From assembly GCA_963711345.1 (NCBI GenBank), contig CAVQDS010000001.1, positions 806,001 to 870,000 on the forward strand: 64,000 nt of DNA, written 5' to 3'. The position numbers and the translations under genes were made by a program. How positions within the stretch are numbered: the stretch's first letter is position 1; each line of letters begins with the position of its first letter. This DNA comes from Puia sp963711345 (GTDB lineage Bacteria > Bacteroidota > Bacteroidia > Chitinophagales > Chitinophagaceae). Under the pieces are notes generated by a model that saw only the letters and a list, made by a program, of their open reading frames with translations, was not told the DNA's origin and ran no database searches. Shown here one piece after another: positions 1 through 8,065 of the stretch.

Positions 1-207
1 TCTATTGCCCTTGCATTCATGAATATCCTGCCCATACCAGCCCTGGATGGTGGACATGTATTGTTCACGTTGCTGGAAATGATCACAGGGCGTAAACCAA
101 GCCAGAAAGTGCTGGAATATGCACAGGTAGTCGGTATGGTGCTCATACTCGCTCTCGTTATCTATGTGAATGGTAATGACTGGTTCGGATGGGGGAAAGG
201 ACGATAG
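1..207 (+). CDS. rseP: RseP-type site-2 zinc metalloprotease, C-terminal fragment
   Basis: This is the last 68 codons of a membrane-embedded M50 protease; the 5' part lies before the window. The reading frame is open from base 1. The segment NILPIPALDGGH matches the conserved LDG motif region of site-2 proteases, whose Asp is a zinc ligand, and is followed by a hydrophobic helix (VVGMVLILALVIYV) typical of the last membrane span. Family members cut transmembrane anti-sigma factors or clear remnant signal peptides in the inner membrane. The TAG stop at 205-207 is directly continued by a heptamer repeat array. The family call is secure from the motif; which substrates it cuts cannot be seen. 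Confidence 0.85.
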   Translation, partial: SIALAFMNILPIPALDGGHVLFTLLEMITGRKPSQKVLEYAQVVGMVLILALVIYVNGNDWFGWGKGR

Positions 208-397
208 GCGTAAGGCGTAAGGCGTAAGGCGTAAAGCGTAAGGCGTAAAGCTTAAAGTGTATTAAACATCATGAATTAAATTTGCGGTTTGTTCCAATCA
301 GTTTAAGAATCAACCGCTTTGCAAATCCAAAAATGGCAAAAAAAATTAAGTGCCTTAAGCTTTAAGCCTTACGCTTTATGCCTTACGCTTTCAGCTT
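205..397. repeat. Stop-codon-linked inverted heptamer array (GGCGTAA family)
   Basis: Arm 1 (207-262) is about seven heptamers of GGCGTAA or AGCGTAA/AGCTTAA type. It starts on the last base of the rseP stop codon. Arm 2 (about 347-397) is built of CTTAAGC, TTTAAGC and CTTACGC units, the reverse complement of arm 1. About 85 bases of unique sequence separate the arms, so RNA or single-stranded DNA could fold into a long hairpin. The unique loop holds a TAAATTTG box at 277-284, and a second one follows arm 2 at 412-419. The unit length of 7 puts TAA in all three frames. Confidence 0.85.
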
Positions 398-411
398 AAC
401 AAATAATTGAT

Positions 412-419
412 TAAATTTG
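412..419 (+). promoter_or_regulatory. Putative Bacteroidota -7 box for ssrA
   Basis: TAAATTTG matches the Bacteroidota -7 consensus TAnnTTTG and lies 14 bases before the predicted mature 5' end of tmRNA, a sensible distance. No clear -33 TTTG is visible at the right spacing, so the call is moderate. Confidence 0.5.
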
Positions 420-433
420 CAGGTTCATTTATC

Positions 434-801
434 GGGGGTGCCTGGTATTGACAGCGTAGATCTTTGAAAGTATAAGCATGTCGTGCGTTGGATAATTAGC
501 ACGTTAATCTGAATATTCAAAACTCAAATGGCAATACACAGTATGCCATGGCTGCCTAATCAGTGATTAAGTAGTCATTTGGGCCGTGTGGCAGGTTCGC
601 CTGTTACCAAGCTGCACCGCCGACTAAAAACAAAAGAGGATGCTGCTCAGCAAGGCTGTGATCTGAGCTTAAGACGATTCAGCTAAGGGAATGATTGGTT
701 TGTTGCTTTCCTGTTTTTCCCCGACAATCAATGAGCAAATAAACATGTAGAAAGCTTTTGAAGGATATGTTTGGACAGGAGTTCGATTCTCCTCACCTCC
801 A
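434..801 (+). ncRNA. ssrA: Transfer-messenger RNA (tmRNA)
   Basis: tmRNA rescues stalled ribosomes by acting as alanyl-tRNA and then as a short mRNA that adds a degradation tag. The 5' end GGGGGTG (434-440) pairs with CACCTCC (794-800) to form the acceptor stem, and a TTCGATT T-loop precedes it (782-788). The tag frame reads from 530 to 559 as G-N-T-Q-Y-A-M-A-A followed by TAA, matching the usual (A/G)N..YA(L/M)AA form. CCA is not encoded after the discriminator base at 801. The length of about 368 nt is normal. The last 22 bases double as the attL core of an integrated element, so the 3' end of the functional RNA is element-derived or element-restored. Its native terminator now appears to lie beyond attR at 7485. 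Confidence 0.93.
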
Positions 802-802
802 C
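781..802 (+). other. attL core in the 3' end of ssrA
   Basis: This 22-base stretch, running from the T-loop (GTTCGATTC) to the acceptor 3' strand of tmRNA, occurs again exactly at 7460-7481. An exact duplicate of a tmRNA 3' end beside an integrase gene is the standard mark of site-specific integration at ssrA. Confidence 0.88.
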
Positions 803-906
803 TTTTTAGTGTATTGATTATGTTTGAAAGCTCGTGAAACGCAGTGTTTACGGGCTTTTTGCTTTTTATGACCCACCGGATTTCACCAAAAAATAGCATT
901 GTCGAG

Positions 907-954
907 GTGTAAAATTCGGTGATAGTTGTTTTTTTAAAGGGACTATCACCGAAT
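907..954 (+). repeat. Left sub-terminal repeat and hairpin of the island
   Basis: The first 25 bases (907-931) recur at 7391-7415 in the same orientation with two mismatches. The segment 914-926 (ATTCGGTGATAGT) is also the exact reverse complement of 942-954, giving a 13-bp hairpin with a 15-base loop. Such sites near att ends often bind integrase arm domains; that role is an inference. Confidence 0.6.
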
Positions 955-1050
955 CCGCTGCAAGACAATCAAAATCAACATGTTCAAAAAACGAACATCT
1001 TGTTTTCAGGTAGGTGAAAAAGTATTTTTAATCATTTAAATACACCGGAA

Positions 1051-2268
1051 ATGGGAGCAACAATTAATGCATTATTTTTTGTTAAAAAATCTTACAAAAA
1101 CGCAAAAGGTAAAGTGCCTATCTATTTGAGAATCACGATTAATGGATCCAGGTTCGAGGTAAGTATTAATCGACAGATAGATTATAGTAACTGGTTGGCC
1201 AAGATTGGACGAGCAAACGGATTCACGGAAGAAGCAAAAACACTGAACAGTTTTCTGGAGACTTTGAGAAGCAGGGCCGTTAACTATGAACAGGAAATTT
1301 TCAGAGAAGGGAAGGAGTTGAACATCGAAACGTTCCGCGAAAAATGGCTAGGAATTAAAGAGAAGTCTGTGATGTTGGTTGATGTTTTTCTGGAACATAA
1401 CCGGAAAATGAAACTACTGGTCGGCAAAGAATATGCTCAATTGACTTATATCCGGTATGAAACTACACTCGCCCATACCAAAAAATTCCTGCTTTATAAA
1501 TACGGTAAAGAAGATATGGATGTCAAAAAACTAGACTATAGTTTCATCAATGAATTTGCATTCTGGCTGAAAGCAATACGGAACTGCAATCTGAATTCGA
1601 CCATCAAATACCTCAGCAACTTTAAGAAGATTGTAAACTTTTGTATTCAGAGTGGTTTCATCGTACGAAATCCATTTGTCGGATTTAAGCTGGTGAAAAA
1701 AGAAGTGGTACGGGAAATTCTGTCAAAAGAGGATTTGGAAAAAATGGCTGCCGTTCGATTCCCAACAGAAAGAAGCGGCCAGGTCCGGGACATTTTCCTT
1801 TTCTGTTGTTACACCGGCCTTGCTTATGCCGATATCAAAAAATTAAAACGATCTGAAATCGTGATCGGAGTCGACGGCGAACGATGGATTTTTACTTCAC
1901 GGCAAAAGACGGATACGCCTTCAAAAATTCCTTTACTTCCAGCCGCGTTAGAAATCCTAACCAGGTATGAAGACAATCCAGTGTGCCTTAATAAGGATCT
2001 GTTGATGCCTGTACTGAGCAACCAGAAGATGAACGACTATTTAAAGCAGATAGCAGACCTGTCAGGTATTGATAAGGTTCTAACTTTTCATATTGCCCGG
2101 CACACCTTTGCGACGACGATAACGCTCTCTAATGGCGTTCCTATTGAGACTGTTTCCAAAATGCTGGGGCATAAGAGTTTGCGGACTACGCAACATTATG
2201 CGAAGATTCTGGATTTGAAAGTGAGTCAGGATATGCGAATGTTAAAAGAGAAACTGGAAGTAAAATAG
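1051..2268 (+). CDS. Tyrosine recombinase / integrase (Bacteroidota conjugative-element type)
   Basis: This 405-residue enzyme should catalyse excision and insertion of the island at the ssrA 3' end. The N-terminal third has the arm-DNA-binding pattern (FFVKKSYKNAKGKVPIYLRI). It is followed by a SAM-like core-binding domain at about residues 105-205 and the catalytic domain at about 215-395. In the catalytic part HIARHTFATT supplies His-x-x-Arg, LGHKS the second His, and QHYAKI the nucleophile Tyr. The box I Arg is missing: the motif reads YTGLAYADIKKL, with Ala where Arg is usual. The Bacteroides IntDOT enzyme also lacks this Arg (established knowledge). It lies about 250 bases inside attL and reads inward, the usual place for such an integrase. 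Confidence 0.93.
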   Translation: MGATINALFFVKKSYKNAKGKVPIYLRITINGSRFEVSINRQIDYSNWLAKIGRANGFTEEAKTLNSFLETLRSRAVNYEQEIFREGKELNIETFREKWLGIKEKSVMLVDVFLEHNRKMKLLVGKEYAQLTYIRYETTLAHTKKFLLYKYGKEDMDVKKLDYSFINEFAFWLKAIRNCNLNSTIKYLSNFKKIVNFCIQSGFIVRNPFVGFKLVKKEVVREILSKEDLEKMAAVRFPTERSGQVRDIFLFCCYTGLAYADIKKLKRSEIVIGVDGERWIFTSRQKTDTPSKIPLLPAALEILTRYEDNPVCLNKDLLMPVLSNQKMNDYLKQIADLSGIDKVLTFHIARHTFATTITLSNGVPIETVSKMLGHKSLRTTQHYAKILDLKVSQDMRMLKEKLEVK

Positions 2269-3370
2269 ACTTCAAAGTAAAGCGACACGAGAAAGATTGG
2301 AACTTTCATGTCCAAATTATTCATCTTTCAGTTTTTATAGGATTTGGATTTATTTTCTTGTATTAGCTATGCTAAATATTTTTCATTTGGCATTTAATAT
2401 TATTTAACCCCCATTTCTGCCAGATTTCTCCAATGCGTTGACCAGCCAGTGTAGGAGTGGTCTTACTGATAATAAAAATTTCACCATCCCGATCTCATCC
2501 TTTTCCACCAGAGAACTTATAAAGACTTATAATAATTGATCAATCATTTATAGGATTGTCGAAGTATGTATAAACTCTTATAATTATGTAGGAATTCATA
2601 TAAAAAGATACAAAGACTTATAATCAACGATTATTTTTAAAAAAGAATAGGACTTTATAATTAACTCATTTTCAAACACGGGTTTTAAAGTTGCAAGATG
2701 TGTTTTTGTCCGGACAAAAACGATCTCGCCCAGCAGATGGCTGGGAGTAAAAACCGTCGCGACTCCGGTTTTAAGATCTTAAACAAATGCGGATCTCTTA
2801 AAAATATTATTTTGTTAAGAAAAGTAAAAATGAGCGACAAGACTCATCAGCATTGCGGTATTTATCAACCGGTATTGTCCCATTTCGTTTCGGATACGAC
2901 ATAGGTATCTATTATTAAGTCGAAGTTTCTAATTTTTTTAAATGATTAATATTATTACTAGGACATATTGTCTAAGCATTTGTCCAAGTTTTCATTTCTT
3001 TAGTTTAATTACTTCGTTACTTGGACATCTTGTATAAGTAGATGACCAGGTGTAAGTCCCCCCTTTTTCCTACAGCCCGAAGGGCGACAAATCCGTTTCC
3101 CTAGAATTGCTAAAAACTTGAAAACCTAATTGCGAATGTACCGGATTTTAGGGGAGCTTACATTTCACCATTCATAAATAAGTGCTGCGTTAAAACCAAA
3201 GAAAACTTTTAGTTTGATATAATTGGGAAAAACTTGCCATTGACAATCGGTTCAATAAAAATTAATAATCTGCTAATGGTTTTCACTTAGGGGTTAACAC
3301 TTAGGTAAATAATTGAAGTAAAAAATTTTGTTGAATATGTATCTTAATTGCTAATTTGGTAGAAGCAGAT
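2269..3370. other. Gene-free AT-rich region inside the island
   Basis: No convincing gene is seen in these 1.1 kb. The stretch 2514-2665 repeats ACTTATAA-like words at least five times (about 2515, 2526, 2575, 2616, 2654). Two near-identical 16-base words starting GGACAT (2961-2976 and 3023-3038, two mismatches) lie 62 bases apart. A perfect 20-bp palindrome is at 2702-2721. The repeats suggest protein-binding sites, perhaps for excision control; nothing in the sequence proves this. Confidence 0.5.
2702..2721. promoter_or_regulatory. Perfect 20-bp palindrome, possible operator
   Basis: The sequence GTTTTTGTCC followed by its exact reverse complement GGACAAAAAC forms a perfect 20-bp dyad with no spacer. 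The half-site word TGTCC/GGACA recurs in the repeats at 2961 and 3023. It looks like a dimeric repressor site or the core of a cruciform; no regulator gene is present in the island. Confidence 0.4.
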
Positions 3371-3898
3371 ATGAAAAAGTCTTTTTTATTTTACGTCATT
3401 GTACTTCTTTTATTTTCTTTTTCTAATTGTAAAAAGGATAATGGTCCGAAGTCAGACAATCCATACGGACTTCCAAACGCAACTCAAAGTGGATTAGGGA
3501 CGGTTGCCTGCAGAATAAATGGGATAGATTTTATTGCAAAAGGTGGCACCTATAGTGTTCCAACGGGAGAGTATTCATCTGATTCTACCACATTAGGAGC
3601 TTCATTCGGTAGTAATTACTTTTTGATTTTTGCTGTGCATGTAAAAGAAAATGTTCAATTGAATGTAGCATATCAAATGTATAACAACAGTAATTTGTCC
3701 TTTGTATATCTTTCGGACTCATCGTGTTTCGGCATTTCCAGTAATGTAATTAATGTCTTCACAGCAATTGGATCTATTAAATTTTCAAGACTTGATTCAG
3801 TTAATAAAATAATTTCCGGAACATTTTCTTTTCAGGTTCCGATACCTGCTTGTGATACTTTAAATTTTACCGACGGAAGGTTCGATATTCAATATTAA
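3371..3898 (+). CDS. Small lipoprotein of unknown function
   Basis: The product has about 175 residues. It starts with a lipoprotein signal: MKKS, a hydrophobic stretch, then SNCKKDN with the lipobox Cys at about residue 20, so it is probably anchored in the outer membrane facing the periplasm or the cell surface. The ATG at 3371 is preferred over an in-frame TTG 15 bases upstream because it gives a compact signal peptide. The mature part is rich in Ser, Asn and Phe and looks like a beta-rich fold. I recognise no family. It lies 18 bases before the large T9SS-secreted protein gene, so the two are probably co-transcribed and may work together. Both are cargo of the ssrA island. Confidence 0.75.
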   Translation: MKKSFLFYVIVLLLFSFSNCKKDNGPKSDNPYGLPNATQSGLGTVACRINGIDFIAKGGTYSVPTGEYSSDSTTLGASFGSNYFLIFAVHVKENVQLNVAYQMYNNSNLSFVYLSDSSCFGISSNVINVFTAIGSIKFSRLDSVNKIISGTFSFQVPIPACDTLNFTDGRFDIQY

Positions 3899-3916
3899 CC
3901 CTAATAACAATTAATT

Positions 3917-6900
3917 ATGAAAAAATATTTATTCTCAATTTTGTTGAGTCTGATTTTTTTTGAAAACTCATTTGCTCAATCTTATGATACAACCACATTT
4001 TATGGAAAAATGAATTATCAGTTTCAATATTTGAATAAAAGCCCTATTACCACCGGTCTTTTAAGAGAATATGGAATTGACTATGTAAACATTGAAAATT
4101 ATAATGGATTGACATTACATGATAGCAACTGGGTAAATTTAGATGATTGGCGTGTTATTTATGCTTCCCTGTATAGTCAACAAATAGTTATTTCTGGAAA
4201 TAATTTACTATACTTAGATACGGTAAACAGGCTTTTAAATAAATTTTCAGCTCCGGGGAATCCGATAAATTTTGTAGTTGCATATTATAATTATCAGGGG
4301 TTTGACACAAATTCCATAACTAAAAATCTAATTGCAATTGCTAATGGACAATTGCATGACGTTGCAGGCAGAACGCAGAGCCCATATTTAATTCATTCCG
4401 TATTTGCTGTTGCCACAACCTCTCAAAGCATTTATACCGGCCTAAATCAATTGATTTTTAGGCCTGAATTATTTTTTGGGAACACGGGAAAAACAATAAG
4501 TTCAATTCAGGTTGATCCATTTGGAACCGGAAGTTACCAAACTGCTACACTTAATACCCCTCTTACCGTTAACTATCCGGATACTGGGCTTTATACTGTA
4601 AATATCAAGATATCCTATGCTGACGGAACTGTAAATTTAAGCCACACAAAATTTGCGGTTTATTCTTATCTCGGTCCACCATTGACTTATAACATTTCGC
4701 ATAGAAGAGCCAATGCAGGTACAGGACCACCAAAGAAAGATTTAGACTATACCAATCCGAATGTTTCAATGCAGATGACTGCTGATAAATTATATATGGG
4801 GGCTGCAGCACAGGGGAACTTTTACGTTGACTTTTCTGTGAATAATACTTCCGGTCAAATTCAAAGACCACTAATTTTTGTTGACGGATTTGATCCAGAT
4901 GTCAATGACCCTCTATTTCCAAATAGCGGTGACAATTTTTATTTATTTTTACAGAATATATACTTTGATAATAATATTCAACTTCAAATAAACTTTAATC
5001 ACCAACTAGATAATATAAATAGCTATGATTTAATATATGTCCAATGGTATAATGGCACAGATTATATTGAAAGGAATGCGTATTTACTCGAAAAAATTAT
5101 TTCTTATATCAACCAGCATAAGACGCCTTTTAAAGGAGTCATGCAACAAAATGTTATTGTCGGTCTTAGTATGGGAGGACTGGTATCAAGGTATGCACTT
5201 CGAGATATGGAGATAAATGGTATTACACATGATACTAGACTATTTATTAGCCACGATGCTCCGCATTGGGGGGCAAATGTTCCCGCATCAATTCAAGCTT
5301 TGGTACAACAAGTTGCCCCGTGGCAAATTCCTGATGGAATCGGTTTAGTCGGAGGACTTACTTTTAAAGATTTATTTCCACAAGCAGTTGATGCTCTATC
5401 GCTTTTTAATTCCCCTGCCGCCAAACAAATGTTGATACAAAGATATATTTTAACTGGTAATACATTGTCTGCTGACAATTCCACACATACTAGTTTTATG
5501 AATGAGATAAATACTATGGGATGGCCTGTTAACTGTACGAATTTGACACTCAGTAACGGCGGGTGTAGTGGTGGTACTCAATTTCCAAATAGCAATTCTT
5601 TTGTGAGTATTTCTGGTTCGACTAGCTTGGGAACTTATTTTGGGAATTTATGGCGATCAATTGCTTTTTCTCTCGCGGGAGGATTTGCCAATAGCGATGC
5701 GACCAGATATATTCCGGTTAGAGGTGGAGCTCTAATTGCCCAATTTCCTTTGGGTATCATAACGACAAAAGGAACGGTTAATTTGGATTTTGCGGCTATG
5801 GGTGTTCCAGCCAGTGGTATTTCTCAAATTTATAGAGGTAATGTGACAGTCCAACGACAACTTTTCTGGGGTTTATTTAATTCGACATCTTATCTTTTAA
5901 AGTCCAATGTCAATTCCACTTCAGATATGCTACCGTTAGACAATGCTCCCGGAGGCACTTTTGATATTGCTAATTTCGGAGTAAATTTAGCTGATATTAA
6001 TTCACAGTTGCAATCAAAATTAGGTGCGTGGGCCAGAATCAGCACTCCTCAACCAACTTTTTGTTTCGTCCCTACGGTTAGCTCCCTCGCTCTCACAAAT
6101 CCACAAACTTATCTCAACTCAAATGTGTGCAACACCGTAAATTGTTTGAATCCGACTCAGGTTAAAGGTTTCTATGCAGCTCAAAATAGTACTATTCATA
6201 TATCAAATACACAAGGGATAGCTGATTGGGTACTCCAGGTTCAAGACCCCACGGTCAATTGCGTAAAAATTTGCAATACTGGCATTACAATGTCTGGTAT
6301 AAATCCACTTTGTACAACTTCCACCTATTCTATTTCCGGCGCCCCAAGTGGAATAAATTATACTTGGAGTGCCACACCCACATCTATTGTAACAATTGCC
6401 CCATCAGGTTCTCAAGCAAGTGTTACAAAACAAAGCACTGGCTATATTACACTAACTGCAAACCTCTCATCTTGTGGTGCAATTGCCATCACAAAATATA
6501 TGCATGTCGGAGGATATGGAAGTGCAGATTATCCTGTTACAGGTCCTTCAACGATCTGTAAAAACAGTTATGCATCTTATAGCACTGTTTCAAATTTGCC
6601 AGGTGCTACGGGCTATACTTGGTTCTGGCCCACAAATACGACCTATTCAAGTGGTCAAAATACTCCTAACTTAAGTATTCGAGGAACTTCGCCGGGTGGG
6701 GGAGCAGTAGGAGTAAGAGTAGCCAGTACCTGCGATGCTGGAGGAAGCCCTGCTACTCAAACATTAGTAGTACAATCGTGTGGCTTTGCAGTATCACCCA
6801 ATCCAACTACCGGACAGGTTACGATTTCAATGAATAGTATGTCAGCAATGAAATCTGAAGCGACGACGGGAAGTCCGACTACAACAGGCAGTTTGATATA

Positions 6901-7072
6901 TCAGGTAAAAGTTCTTGACCCATCGGGAGTGATAAAGCAGACTGCAAATTATTACCCAAATGGTGTTTCAAGCTTAAATGTAAACCTTGGAAATTATTTA
7001 AATGGAGTTTATACGATCCAAGTATTTGATGGTGTGAACTGGAGTTCAGAACAGGTACTGGTCATGAAATAA
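3917..7072 (+). CDS. Secreted lipase/esterase-like alpha/beta hydrolase with T9SS C-terminal sorting domain
   Basis: The product has 1051 residues and a signal peptide (MKKYLFSILLSLIFFENSFAQS). A PGAP1/lipase-like alpha/beta hydrolase core lies at about residues 315-560: RPLIFVDGFDPD resembles the oxyanion region and NVIVGLSMGGLVSRYAL is a nucleophile elbow (G-L-S-M-G). PKD/Ig-like repeats rich in Ser, Thr and Gly follow at about residues 790-950. The C-terminus (about 955-1051, starting FAVSPNPTTGQVTISM and ending VQVLVMK-like strands) is a type A sorting domain for the type IX secretion system. The protein should be exported across the outer membrane and fixed to the surface or released. 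The hydrolase substrate (lipid or other ester) is unknown. It is the main cargo of the island. Confidence 0.85.
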   Translation: MKKYLFSILLSLIFFENSFAQSYDTTTFYGKMNYQFQYLNKSPITTGLLREYGIDYVNIENYNGLTLHDSNWVNLDDWRVIYASLYSQQIVISGNNLLYLDTVNRLLNKFSAPGNPINFVVAYYNYQGFDTNSITKNLIAIANGQLHDVAGRTQSPYLIHSVFAVATTSQSIYTGLNQLIFRPELFFGNTGKTISSIQVDPFGTGSYQTATLNTPLTVNYPDTGLYTVNIKISYADGTVNLSHTKFAVYSYLGPPLTYNISHRRANAGTGPPKKDLDYTNPNVSMQMTADKLYMGAAAQGNFYVDFSVNNTSGQIQRPLIFVDGFDPDVNDPLFPNSGDNFYLFLQNIYFDNNIQLQINFNHQLDNINSYDLIYVQWYNGTDYIERNAYLLEKIISYINQHKTPFKGVMQQNVIVGLSMGGLVSRYALRDMEINGITHDTRLFISHDAPHWGANVPASIQALVQQVAPWQIPDGIGLVGGLTFKDLFPQAVDALSLFNSPAAKQMLIQRYILTGNTLSADNSTHTSFMNEINTMGWPVNCTNLTLSNGGCSGGTQFPNSNSFVSISGSTSLGTYFGNLWRSIAFSLAGGFANSDATRYIPVRGGALIAQFPLGIITTKGTVNLDFAAMGVPASGISQIYRGNVTVQRQLFWGLFNSTSYLLKSNVNSTSDMLPLDNAPGGTFDIANFGVNLADINSQLQSKLGAWARISTPQPTFCFVPTVSSLALTNPQTYLNSNVCNTVNCLNPTQVKGFYAAQNSTIHISNTQGIADWVLQVQDPTVNCVKICNTGITMSGINPLCTTSTYSISGAPSGINYTWSATPTSIVTIAPSGSQASVTKQSTGYITLTANLSSCGAIAITKYMHVGGYGSADYPVTGPSTICKNSYASYSTVSNLPGATGYTWFWPTNTTYSSGQNTPNLSIRGTSPGGGAVGVRVASTCDAGGSPATQTLVVQSCGFAVSPNPTTGQVTISMNSMSAMKSEATTGSPTTTGSLIYQVKVLDPSGVIKQTANYYPNGVSSLNVNLGNYLNGVYTIQVFDGVNWSSEQVLVMK

Positions 7073-7390
7073 AAAAAACATTTTAGGTGGACAAATTTAA
7101 TATTTGCATATGCCTGAATGTTATTGATGGGTTTATTGTTACAAATGGGTTTGATTAATTATATTAATGTGAATATGAGAAAAGAGTAGTCAGATTGAAT
7201 CCTTCTATAAAATTGAAAGATGCAATGACGGAAAAGATAGGAAAGGTTCCCGACATCACACATTTGCAGAAATAAAGGGATAAATGGTATAAATTATAAA
7301 ACGGTAGTGTCCCGACCCCTGATAAACTAGACAGTTTTGTAAAGCAGTTTAGATGTTTTTTATTTTTTAAGTAAATTGTATCTAAGTCAA
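7073..7390. other. Gene-free stretch near the right end of the island
   Basis: These bases follow the T9SS gene and reach the right sub-terminal repeat. They are AT-rich. I see no start, signal peptide or family pattern in any frame. Confidence 0.4.
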
Positions 7391-7415
7391 GTGTAAAATT
7401 CGGTGACAGTCGTTT
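7391..7415 (+). repeat. Right sub-terminal repeat of the island
   Basis: This 25-base word (GTGTAAAATTCGGTGA and on) matches 907-931 with two mismatches and lies 45 bases before the attR core. Unlike the left copy it is not followed by the inverted partner. It is a candidate integrase arm site. Confidence 0.55.
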
Positions 7416-7459
7416 CAAAAAGATCTCAAACATAATACTGGTGCGGTTTATATAATGCC

Positions 7460-7481
7460 GTTCGATTCTCCTCACCTCCAC
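7460..7481 (+). other. attR core (duplicate of the ssrA 3' end)
   Basis: An exact 22-base copy of 781-802, the T-arm and acceptor 3' strand of tmRNA. No tmRNA body precedes it here. It marks the right boundary of the island and the original position of the ssrA 3' end. Confidence 0.88.
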
Positions 7482-7484
7482 CTG

Positions 7485-7518
7485 AGGAGGATTTCGCAGG
7501 AAGTCCTCCTTTTCTTTT
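7485..7518 (+). terminator. Original ssrA terminator, now displaced beyond attR
   Basis: AGGAGGATTT (7485-7494) pairs with AAGTCCTCCT (7501-7510), ten pairs with one G-U, over a 6-base loop, followed by a T-rich tail. It begins 3 bases after the attR core, where the terminator of an uninterrupted ssrA gene should be. The island has separated it from the RNA gene. Confidence 0.75.
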
Positions 7519-7648
7519 ATATCCAAGAGTCCCGAAAATTTTGTTTTTCAGATACTACTATATAAATAAGCGAAGTAACAAATATTAATTGATCTGAATA
7601 TTTAGTTGCCGTAACAATGTCATATTAACCTCTCAGTGATTGCCATGG

Positions 7649-7873
7649 TTATAAACTAAACATTGATAAGTATTCTCCTTCCCCGAGCTTTCTTATTTTA
7701 CCATCCGGCATATTCATAATTCCGTCCATCGTAACCACAATTCCATTTTTAAAAACAATCGGACTGGTCAACAAAATAAAATTCCCGTGATCAACAAAAA
7801 ATAATTTTCCCTTGCGAATGGTAATCTGGCGCTGTTCACTAGGTTCTGTGAGGGGTTGAATATATGGCCTCAT
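7649..7873 (-). CDS. Short DUF6799-like protein
   Basis: The product has 74 residues and no signal peptide. The pattern TSPIVFKNGIVVTMDGIMNMPDGKIRKLGEGEYLSM matches the DUF6799 repeat, in which short strands carry Asn-Gly/Asp-Gly turns. The same domain occurs in the secreted protein at 8691-9011, where the corresponding segment reads LNNGGLVMPDGTIQMSDGTTKKLKEGEYI. It is probably a paralogue that has lost or never had a signal peptide. Its function is unknown. It lies alone, just outside the island. Confidence 0.6.
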   Translation of the reverse strand: MRPYIQPLTEPSEQRQITIRKGKLFFVDHGNFILLTSPIVFKNGIVVTMDGIMNMPDGKIRKLGEGEYLSMFSL

Positions 7874-8065
7874 TATTAAAAGGCTTGTCTTTTATTTGTT
7901 GCAATTATTGTTCCCGTGAGCAGAAGCTTATTTAACATTATTTTCTTTAGTCCTGATACCGGATTGCATTCAAATCTGAGTAAAATAATACACAAACATT
8001 CAGGGTGGCAAATTTTTTGAAGATGATAATTGTATTAAATAATTCTAAGTATTAAAAATACAATT

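Larger units (their letters stand above)
803..7481. mobile_element. Integrative genomic island at ssrA (about 6.7 kb)
   Basis: The element is bounded by 22-bp direct repeats (781-802 and 7460-7481). It starts with a tyrosine integrase reading inward, then about 1.1 kb of AT-rich non-coding DNA with palindromes and short repeats, then two secreted-protein genes. Near-identical 25-bp sub-terminal repeats lie near both ends (907-931 and 7391-7415) and could be arm-type integrase sites. No relaxase, replication or phage structural gene is visible, so it cannot move on its own except by integrase-driven excision. The original ssrA terminator is found just outside attR. Confidence 0.85.

Noticed and set aside
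669..968. Open frame on the - strand across ssrA
   Set aside because: It lies over the tmRNA 3' part and the att site and shows no start signal or family pattern.
2698..2904. 68-residue open frame in the island
   Set aside because: It begins inside the perfect palindrome, has no signal or domain, and its composition is not protein-like.
6226..6674. Extra open frames inside the T9SS-secreted protein gene
   Set aside because: They are out-of-frame shadows of the PKD/Ig-like repeats with no start signals.
7164..7526. Open frame on the - strand across attR
   Set aside because: It crosses the att repeat, the sub-terminal repeat and the ssrA terminator, and has no recognisable content.
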